NCBI GenBank assembly: GCA_036397475.1
Contig: DASWIV010000264.1
Location: 1 to 5,216 of the forward strand
DNA from: DASWIV01 sp036397475
GTDB taxonomy: Bacteria; JAJVIF01; JAPKYR01
DNA: 5,216 nt
Direction: 5' to 3'
Part shown: positions 1-5,216 of the stretch, piece by piece
Numbering within the stretch: the stretch's first letter is position 1
Layout of the letters: the number at the start of each line of letters is the position of its first letter
Made by a program: the position numbers and the translations under genes
Notes under the pieces: generated by a model
The model's database searches: none
Seen by the model: only the letters and a program-made list of their open reading frames with translations
What the model was told of the DNA's origin: nothing

Positions 1-1891
1 TAACATCAAGGAGATCGTGGAAACCGAAACCTGGCTCGCGACAAAAGAATGGGATGAATTAACAGCTGACGATATCAGGCACGTTAAATCCCTCGGATTT
101 TCAGACAGGCAGCTCAAGTTTCTCAATCATTTGACCCAGACTGAAATTCGCGACCGCCGCGAAGAACTTGGCGTTGAACCGGTATATAAAATGGTGGATA
201 CGTCCGCGGCTGAATTCGCGGCTGTCACCCCGTATTACTACTCAACCTACGAAGATGAAAACGAATCGATTGCCGGCGGACCCGACCGTGTACTCATCCT
301 TGGTGGCGGACCGAACAGGATCGGGCAGGGGATCGAATTCGATTACTGCTGCTGCCACGCGTCATTTGCCGTGCGCGAACTCGGGCTCCAGTCGATAATG
401 ATGAACTGCAATCCCGAAACCGTCTCCACCGATTACGATACATCCGACAGGTTGTATTTCGACCCACTGACAGTTGAAGACGTCTTATCGGTTGTTAAAA
501 ATGAAATTCCACTCGGCGTGATAATTCAGTTCGGCGGACAAACCCCCCTGAAAATTGCGCGTAAACTGGCCGACGCCGGCGTACATATACTTGGAACGAC
601 TTATCAATCGATCGCGCGGGCGGAAGATCGCGATCAGTTTTCCGAGTTACTGAAACTTCTCGACCTTAAGCAGACGCCCAACGACGCAGCCACGAGCCTC
701 GATGACGCTCTTTCCAAAGCGGAATCAATTGGTTACCCCATCCTGATGCGTCCGAGTTTCGTGCTTGGCGGCGCGAAAATGGCGATCGTTTCCAATGCCG
801 AGATGCTTCGCGAATACTGGACCGAACTGCTGGATTACGCCTCTAAAACAGACCTGGAGATCACACACGATAGCCCGATTCTGATTGATAAATTCCTCCA
901 CCACGCGAAAGAGATCGATGTCGACGCACTTTGCGACGGCGAGGACGTTTATGTCGCCGGCATCATGGAACATATCGAGGAAGCCGGCATTCACTCCGGC
1001 GATTCCGCCTGCGTCCTCCCGCCGTTCAGCCTGAGCGACGAAATGATCGGTAACATCAGGGAAGCCACCCGACGACTCGCGCTCGAGCTTCAGGTAGTTG
1101 GTTTAATGAATGTCCAGTTCGCGGTCAAGGACGATGAGCTTTATATCCTCGAGGTAAATCCACGCGCTTCCCGTACCGTTCCATTCGTTAGCAAGGTTAC
1201 CGCCATTCCGGTCGCTAAATTTGCGACCATGCTTATGCTGGGAAAAACGCTGCGTCAGCTTAATCTTGTAAACTATCCTGAATTCACCCACTACGGTGTA
1301 AAGGGGCCTGTTTTCCCGTGGTCGAAATTTCCGGGCGCCGATATTGCTCCGGGTCCCGAGATGAAATCGACCGGGGAGGTTATGGGGATCGACGAGAGTT
1401 TCCCCATCGCCCTCATCAAGAGCCAGATCGCTGCAGGTACAAATTTCCCGACCCAGGGTACCGCGTTTGTTTCAGTACGTGACGACGACAAACCTTTTGT
1501 GCATGAACTGGCCGACGCGTTAAACCGCCAGGGATTTCATATTGTCGCTACTCGGGGTACAGCCGAAGTAATAAGGCAGATGGGAATCCCCGCGACAATG
1601 GTGAACAAAGTCCTTGAAGGTCGTCCCCATATCGTCGATGACATCAACAACAAAAAGATCGACCTGGTCATCAACACGCCCTCATCGCGTACTCCAAAAA
1701 AAGACGAGATCCTCATCCGTACAACCGCCGTGAAGATGGGAGTGCCGCTGATCATGTCGATCTCAGCTGCTAATATTTACCTCGAAGCGATAAAGGTATG
1801 GAGAGGCCGCCCTGACCTGTCTGTCATCCCCATCCAGGAATATCACTCGAAAATTGTGATGGATTCAAAAATTCCCGAGACCGTTGCGTAA
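1..1891 (+). CDS. carB: Carbamoyl-phosphate synthase large subunit, C-terminal ~60% (5' end cut by window edge)
   Basis: This subunit uses ammonia from the CarA glutaminase, bicarbonate and two ATP to make carbamoyl phosphate for pyrimidine and arginine synthesis in the cytoplasm. The frame is open to the left edge (first full codon at 2), so the GTG at 17 is internal; the visible part corresponds to about E. coli residue 440 to the C-terminus. Numbering from 17: the oligomerisation domain runs to about 90. The second synthetase half opens with the glycine-rich GGGPNRIGQGIEFDY (96-110) and NPETVSTDYDTSDR. The ATP-grasp core follows, with RPSFVLGG (245-252), GIMEHIEEAGIHSGDS, NVQF (Gln367) and ILEVNPR (Glu379, Asn381), the expected metal/ATP ligands. 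The methylglyoxal-synthase-like allosteric domain (about 480-610) contains ATRGTAEV and VNKVLEGRPHI. E. coli Arg715, which contacts ATP phosphate, aligns with Ala253 (GGAKM). The frame is intact and identification is very secure. Confidence 0.98.
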   Translation, partial: NIKEIVETETWLATKEWDELTADDIRHVKSLGFSDRQLKFLNHLTQTEIRDRREELGVEPVYKMVDTSAAEFAAVTPYYYSTYEDENESIAGGPDRVLILGGGPNRIGQGIEFDYCCCHASFAVRELGLQSIMMNCNPETVSTDYDTSDRLYFDPLTVEDVLSVVKNEIPLGVIIQFGGQTPLKIARKLADAGVHILGTTYQSIARAEDRDQFSELLKLLDLKQTPNDAATSLDDALSKAESIGYPILMRPSFVLGGAKMAIVSNAEMLREYWTELLDYASKTDLEITHDSPILIDKFLHHAKEIDVDALCDGEDVYVAGIMEHIEEAGIHSGDSACVLPPFSLSDEMIGNIREATRRLALELQVVGLMNVQFAVKDDELYILEVNPRASRTVPFVSKVTAIPVAKFATMLMLGKTLRQLNLVNYPEFTHYGVKGPVFPWSKFPGADIAPGPEMKSTGEVMGIDESFPIALIKSQIAAGTNFPTQGTAFVSVRDDDKPFVHELADALNRQGFHIVATRGTAEVIRQMGIPATMVNKVLEGRPHIVDDINNKKIDLVINTPSSRTPKKDEILIRTTAVKMGVPLIMSISAANIYLEAIKVWRGRPDLSVIPIQEYHSKIVMDSKIPETVA

Positions 1892-1892
1892 A

Positions 1893-3269
1893 CTACCCTG
1901 GACGTCCGAGTAACAATTTCCTCATTATTGAAAATGCCTGGTTGTTCGGGATCATATCTTGCGTCCTTTGCGGCTCTTCAATAAAGAACATCATGAATCC
2001 CGCGAGAAATCTCAATACCGATCCGATCAGCATCGGGACCTGCATGTTATTCATTTCGAGCCCCGCAAAATTCACCATCGCGGTGTCTCCAATGTGATTT
2101 CCGATCTGCCCGGCGATCATCGCCGCTACAAATCCCGCCGCTCCAGTCAACGCGCTCAGTACCGCGAACAGGCCCGCTCTTGTCTGGGACGATGCCTGTC
2201 CGATTACGATATTTGTCTGGGCTATGCCGACAGCGGGCCAGAAAATCGATGTGAAAAACGCGTCGGCAAGAATTCCCCACGGCGCTATCCCGAAAATATG
2301 TGGAGCGTCAGCTTTTGTGAACACGAAAAGCAGCGGCAGCCAGAATACTCCCGCCCATCCTATTATTAGCACTTTTTTGTAGCCGATAACATCCGAAATT
2401 CTCCCCCACAATGGTGTGGTTACTGTCGCGAGTGTAAGGATTATCCAGATCGTGACCGTGACTCCCATCATCGACATGTTTAATTTGTGCAGGAAAAACG
2501 GAGTGTTGAACGCAGCCTGGAATCCAACGGCAAATGTGAACAGCACCCACGACAACGCGATCTTTTTTCCATTCCGGGTCGACAACGTATCCCATATCGC
2601 CTTGTACCCCGACGTCGCCATATTCTTGAGCGACCTGACAGGCTGAAGCGATAAGCCGATCCAGCTTATCGCTGAAAACAGGATCGCGATCCCAATTAAT
2701 ATTAAAAGCGTATTAAGATATTCCTTGCCTTCACCGAGCTCCTTTTTTACACCATCCGCCCATAGGCTCGCGACAGTCAACCCGAGCATGCCTACAAACG
2801 CTGTGATCGAATTCCGCATCCCGAATTAAACTCCACGGATCTGCTCCGGCACTAAATCGCTCACCCAGCTCAGCCAGCTGACAGCACCTCCCCAGTGAGT
2901 GCACTGCGCGACTCCCGCGATCAGGAGAATTATCCAGATCGAGAGTTGTGACCCACCCAGGAAAATTATGACAAACGGGATCGGGATCCACATCGCCCTG
3001 CTTATCCCTTCCATCGTGAGGCAGAATCTTTTCCTGACATCCGTGGTCTGAATTACCTTCGCCGCATGTAGCCCGAAAGCCTGGCTTAAAAACGGAAGCG
3101 AATTCAGCAATGCAAGCTGCATCGGCGACGCGCCCAGCGCGAGCATCAGTCCGTTAATGATGACTCCCGCTACGATGTTCCAGTAAATTGCGAACATCGA
3201 TCCTTCGAAAATTGATATCCTCAACGCGAATTCAATTGGCGGCGACAATCTTTTCATCTGACGTAGCAT
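1893..3269 (-). pseudogene. 12-TM major facilitator superfamily transporter interrupted by one in-frame TAA
   Basis: This is an inner-membrane MFS permease; substrate unknown. The N-terminal part (to 2826) carries TM1-TM4 and ends in WLSWVSDLVPEQIRGV, the usual TM4-TM5 loop of this group. A TAA at 2826-2828 follows, and the same frame then continues without shift as FGMRNSITAFVGMLG through TM5-TM12 to a TAG at 1893-1895. The TM8-TM9 loop has the MFS motif-A-like GRISDVIGYKKVL. The joined length of about 458 codons is normal for a complete permease, and homologues usually have an aromatic residue where the stop lies (RG-x-Y/F-FG), so TAT or TAC to TAA explains it. No other stop or frameshift is present, so the lesion is recent or artefactual. 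The start is uncertain: ATG 3269 is used here, with ATG 3257 and TTG 3275 as in-frame alternatives, none with a good Shine-Dalgarno. It is convergent with carB. The MFS call is strong; pseudogene status is less certain. Confidence 0.85.
2826..2828 (-). other. In-frame TAA stop inside the MFS transporter
   Basis: Read on the minus strand, the codons are CCG GAG CAG ATC CGT GGA GTT TAA TTC GGG ATG CGG. The residues on both sides belong to one conserved MFS loop and are in the same frame, so this is a nonsense codon and not a frameshift. A GGAG lies 11 bases before the ATG at 2819, so weak reinitiation of the TM5-TM12 part is conceivable, although a half-permease would probably not be functional alone. 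Confidence 0.9.
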
Positions 3270-3287
3270 ACACAAACTTGTTTGTGT
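3270..3287. repeat. Short inverted repeat at the MFS gene start, possible operator
   Basis: Two perfect 8-base arms, ACACAAAC and GTTTGTGT, are separated by TT. The element lies directly before the ATG at 3269 and overlaps the alternative TTG at 3275. Its symmetry and position would suit a dimeric repressor site or a small RNA hairpin occluding the start. The flanking TG/CA dinucleotide run also makes a chance palindrome plausible. Nothing nearby encodes a regulator, so function is inference only. Confidence 0.4.
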
Positions 3288-3330
3288 GTGTCATCCTTAA
3301 GGCAATTCCGTCGCTTGCTGGAGGATTATG

Positions 3331-3443
3331 AGAGCTTCCCCCCTCCCTAAGGGAGGGGATAGGGCAGGGTCGAAGATACTTTCTCCCACCATCTACAAAT
3401 TAACCATCCCCCCGCCTGCGGGGGGATTATAGGGGGGGGCTCT
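3331..3443. repeat. C/G-tract palindromic intergenic element with near-terminal inverted repeats
   Basis: This stretch of about 113 bases begins AGAGCTTCCCCCCT and ends AGGGGGGGGCTCT. The second, reverse-complemented, matches the first apart from one substitution and one missing base, so the element has imperfect terminal inverted repeats. Inside are two hairpins: CCCCTCCC/GGGAGGGG around a TAA loop (3340-3358) and a 9-base stem ATCCCCCCG/CGGGGGGAT around CCTG (3406-3427). No coding frame of note is present. The architecture resembles non-autonomous palindromic intergenic repeats that occur in many copies in some bacterial genomes. Copy number cannot be seen from one window, and no target-site duplication is evident at the ends. 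Confidence 0.6.
3351..3369 (+). other. Potential G-quadruplex motif
   Basis: Four plus-strand runs of at least three G (GGGAGGGGATAGGGCAGGG) are separated by short loops of A, ATA and CA, satisfying the standard G3+N1-7 pattern. It overlaps the 3' arm of the first hairpin, so quadruplex and hairpin would compete. A further run of eight G lies at 3432-3439. Whether it folds in the cell is unknown. Confidence 0.55.
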
Positions 3444-3490
3444 TTAAAATTTGACATATAGCGCACTCTGACCTCGGTCCAGAATTGTAG

Positions 3491-3558
3491 CCTGGGATCC
3501 TATTGCGCATATCGATCTGACCTCCAATATGCAAGTCGATGCGCAAAAGAATCCCGGG
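3491..3558. repeat. 68-base imperfect hairpin downstream of the HEAT-like gene
   Basis: The arms 3491-3510 and 3539-3558 are inverted repeats matching at 17 of 20 positions. On the minus strand the first arm reads CCCGGGATTCTTTTGCGCAT. The helix can continue inward through CGA/TCG with a two-base bulge, leaving a loop of about 20 bases. It starts 14 bases beyond the TGA of the HEAT-like gene, a position suiting mRNA 3'-end protection or termination. There is no T-run after either arm, so it is not a canonical intrinsic terminator. A REP-like dispersed repeat or a small structured RNA are the alternatives. Confidence 0.6.
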
Positions 3559-3572
3559 ATGGATGCTTATAA

Positions 3573-4175
3573 TCACAAAACAAAATCCGAGTCCGTCAAT
3601 GACTCATCCGTCACTATCCCTGTCTCAATATACGTTATCGACGCCTGAATTTTCTCAACCAGCCAGTCCTCATCCTCGACTTCCAGCCTCGCGTTCAACG
3701 CATTGACAGCTTTCTCCTTAACTTCATCTTCGAGCTGATAATAATTCATCTTCGCTAATCCCCAGTACGCCGCTTCACGGACAAATCTGTCCTCATGTCC
3801 CGACGCGCCGATCAACGCATCGACCGATTCCGCCGACCATAGTTTCCCTAGCGCGAAACACGCTATCGCCCCGTTCACATCGCTGTCAAGATATTGGATA
3901 ACTGTCGGTACAAATTCCGCGTATCCTGTCTCGCCCATCGCCCATACCGACTGGTCCCGCATGAATTCATCGCCATCGGCAATTCCTGATTGATGAATCT
4001 CTGCCAGTCCTTCAACTAGGACACCTTTCGGAAATTGCATCTCGGCCCAGTTCATCGGTTCGGGCTGGCTCAGAAAAAATTTCATCTGATCAACCGTATC
4101 CTGATCGATTGCCATTGCTTTCACTCCCACCAGAAGTATCGCTACTATCATTGCTGTAGATAATAATTTTTTCAT
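3573..4175 (-). CDS. Exported HEAT-like repeat protein, function unknown
   Basis: This is a protein of about 200 residues, not recognised as a named family. From the ATG at 4175 it begins MKKLLSTAMIVAILLVG, a classic Sec signal peptide with a lysine n-region, a hydrophobic core and a likely signal peptidase I site after AMA. No lipobox cysteine is present at the cleavage site, so it is probably periplasmic or secreted. The mature part carries two to three HEAT/PBS-lyase-like helical repeats: DQSVWAMGETGYAEFVPTVIQYL, GAIACFALGKLWSAESVDALIG and FVREAAYWGLAKMN. The C-terminal 50 residues are acidic and helical, ending DSDFVL. Such repeats usually form a curved protein-binding surface and have no catalytic residues. 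An in-frame ATG at 4193 adds six residues (MNGRMK) and also has a Shine-Dalgarno. The gene follows the protease by 16-34 bases, so it is probably co-transcribed with it; a partner, chaperone or inhibitor role is possible but unproven. Confidence 0.85.
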   Translation of the reverse strand: MKKLLSTAMIVAILLVGVKAMAIDQDTVDQMKFFLSQPEPMNWAEMQFPKGVLVEGLAEIHQSGIADGDEFMRDQSVWAMGETGYAEFVPTVIQYLDSDVNGAIACFALGKLWSAESVDALIGASGHEDRFVREAAYWGLAKMNYYQLEDEVKEKAVNALNARLEVEDEDWLVEKIQASITYIETGIVTDESLTDSDFVL

Positions 4176-4182
4176 TTTCATT

Positions 4183-4206
4183 CTCCCGTTCATCTGTCCC
4201 GCTCCC
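4183..4206 (-). promoter_or_regulatory. Two stacked ribosome-binding sites at the HEAT-like gene start
   Basis: On the minus strand one GGGAG (4206-4202) lies 8 bases before the ATG at 4193, and a second GGGAG (4187-4183) lies 7 bases before the ATG at 4175. Both spacings are near ideal. The inner start is preferred because it begins the signal peptide directly with MKKLL, but dual initiation is possible. The outer site is only a few bases after the protease stop codon, consistent with translation from one mRNA. Confidence 0.6.
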
Positions 4207-4209
4207 TAA

Positions 4210-5216
4210 CTACGGATATGGATAATTCGACTCGTTGTTACTTACCCACGCGTCGAAGTACTGCCACTGTGAATCGACTAAATTATAATTGTTGATGCTG
4301 TCCAGCCATCCGTACCACATCAGGTTTCTCGGAGTCTTGCTTCCCGCGTTCGGATTCTGCGGATAACATGCCGCATCGTCGCAGAGAAGCTCCCACTCGC
4401 ACCCTACACTCCAGTGGCTCGACTTCGCCGCCGCGCATGTCTCCCCGGATTCAATGATCAGGTTCCTGTTGGGATCGACGTTATACTGGTCGAATAATCG
4501 TGCTACACCATGTCCGTTCTCGTGCGCGAGTACCATCTGGTACGCCGGCGACCAACCGGTTCCATAAATACAGATAATGATATGTTCTGTAGTGCTGTAC
4601 GATGAGTCGCAGAAACTCTGGCACCATGCGCCTTTCGATCCGCCGTTCCATGTCGCCGTGTAATAAACGTTGACGCTCTGCGGCGATGTGATTTCCCCGA
4701 GCGCCGCGTGCATGTCGAATCGTTCGTCTCCGCTCAGGTTATACCATGCCGGATTTGAAAACCACCTGAATTGGCCATTAGGATTTTCAAGAACGAAATT
4801 CAATCCGTACTTGTTCCAAAGTGAATTGCACCAGGTTAGATCGTTCATGGCGCGTGTCCACGTCGTAAACGGATTCGTACCGCTGTCATCTTCAGCCCAG
4901 CACCAGAAAGTAATATAAACATTTCTCAATTTAGGATATCCGTTATCAGTCGCCCACGCCGACGAGCCGTTTGAGTTTCTCGCCTTTATCCTGTACTGGA
5001 CAGGATGTGTGGCGCTCGCGTAATACGCGTCGGTGTCGAGATAACTTGATGTAGACCCGCTGACCGTCGTAAGAGCTTCCCACGCCCAGCTTCCCGGCGC
5101 ATAATCCGCACCCCAGGCATAGTTGTATCTTTCGATATCGTAGAAATCCACGCATCCCGACGACGTCCAGCTCAACTGGACTTCCCGGTTATTCAGTGAC
5201 CCATTTCCATCCGACG
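4210..5216 (-). CDS. Secreted FN3-containing zinc metalloprotease, C-terminal part (5' end cut by window edge)
   Basis: The frame is open through the right edge; the TTG at 5175 is an internal Leu codon (REVQLSW), so the N-terminus and any signal peptide lie outside. Numbering from 5175: residues 1 to about 75, plus 13 upstream, form a fibronectin type III-like domain (YDIERYNY, VQYRIKARNSNGSSAW). A tryptophan-rich catalytic domain follows, with the zinc motif HENGH (218-222; Glu219 catalytic) preceded by a hydrophobic helix (AYQMVLA). The continuation GVARLFDQY places Ala at the usual Gly and Asp229 after Phe228, a spacing like the HExGHxxAxLADEY pattern I recall for M64 (IgA-peptidase-like) enzymes. 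RNLMW (Met286) resembles a metzincin Met-turn. Ten cysteines suggest disulfides and an exported location. It ends SNYPYP with no sorting domain visible. A zinc protease is likely; family and substrate are uncertain. It probably heads an operon with the downstream HEAT-like gene. Confidence 0.85.
   Translation of the reverse strand, partial: SDGNGSLNNREVQLSWTSSGCVDFYDIERYNYAWGADYAPGSWAWEALTTVSGSTSSYLDTDAYYASATHPVQYRIKARNSNGSSAWATDNGYPKLRNVYITFWCWAEDDSGTNPFTTWTRAMNDLTWCNSLWNKYGLNFVLENPNGQFRWFSNPAWYNLSGDERFDMHAALGEITSPQSVNVYYTATWNGGSKGAWCQSFCDSSYSTTEHIIICIYGTGWSPAYQMVLAHENGHGVARLFDQYNVDPNRNLIIESGETCAAAKSSHWSVGCEWELLCDDAACYPQNPNAGSKTPRNLMWYGWLDSINNYNLVDSQWQYFDAWVSNNESNYPYP

Noticed and set aside
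725..1755. Four minus-strand open frames inside carB
   Set aside because: All are opposite highly conserved CarB sequence, lack family features and have no good ribosome-binding context.
1959..2369. 136-codon plus-strand open frame opposite the MFS gene
   Set aside because: It lies wholly antisense to conserved MFS transmembrane codons, has no recognisable domain, and its translation is low in complexity (rich in Arg, Ser and His), as expected of a shadow frame.
3426..3431. Minus-strand TATAAT that could be the MFS -10 box
   Set aside because: It is a perfect hexamer but sits inside the C/G repeat element, the bases 17 upstream (TCAAAT) are a poor -35, and the leader would be about 150 bases; too weak to call.
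3451..3456. TTGACA resembling a plus-strand -35 box
   Set aside because: The bases 17 downstream (TCGGTC) do not resemble a -10 box, and no plus-strand gene follows.
3491..3558. Intrinsic terminator
   Set aside because: The inverted repeat is real, but neither strand has a T-run after the stem, and the loop is too large for a typical terminator.
3331..3572. CRISPR array
   Set aside because: The repeats are inverted and of different sequence; there are no regularly spaced direct repeats and no cas genes.
4670..4918. 82-codon plus-strand open frame opposite the metalloprotease
   Set aside because: It is antisense to the catalytic domain, has no motif, and the minus-strand frame is clearly the real gene.

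Overview
The window looks like chromosomal DNA from a bacterium of roughly balanced base composition. Three things point that way: a bacterial-type carbamoyl-phosphate synthase large subunit, Shine-Dalgarno motifs, and a classical Sec signal peptide. A secreted FN3-metalloprotease, a small exported HEAT-like protein and palindromic C/G-rich intergenic repeats would fit an uncultured FCB-group or candidate-phylum lineage. That placement is a guess from style, and nothing in the window is diagnostic.

Layout. (1) Positions 1-1891, plus strand: the 3' ~60% of carB, cut by the left edge, with the rest of the oligomerisation domain, the whole second carbamoyl-phosphate (ATP-grasp) half and the C-terminal regulatory MGS-like domain. 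(2) Positions 1893-3269 (or 3275), minus strand: a 12-helix MFS transporter meeting carB tail to tail with one base between the stop codons. Its frame is interrupted by a single in-frame TAA between TM4 and TM5, so it is a very recent pseudogene, a sequencing error or, less likely, a recoded or split gene. (3) Positions about 3270-3572: a gene-free spacer dense in inverted repeats. It holds a short palindrome at the MFS start, a C/G-tract element with near-terminal inverted repeats, two hairpins and a G-quadruplex motif, and a 68-base hairpin just past the next gene. (4) Positions 3573-4175 (or 4193), minus strand: an exported HEAT-like repeat protein. (5) Positions 4210 to the right edge, minus strand: the C-terminal part of a secreted FN3 plus zinc metalloprotease with an HENGH motif and a metzincin-like Met-turn.

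How the genes relate. carB is pyrimidine/arginine housekeeping and is unrelated to the rest. The protease and the HEAT-like protein are 16-34 bases apart on the same strand and both appear exported, so they probably form a transcription unit. The MFS gene is downstream on the same strand but separated by the repeat-rich spacer, so it is probably independent. No complete new multi-gene defence or mobile system is visible. The points most worth a second look are the single-stop MFS gene, the structured spacer and the atypical protease.
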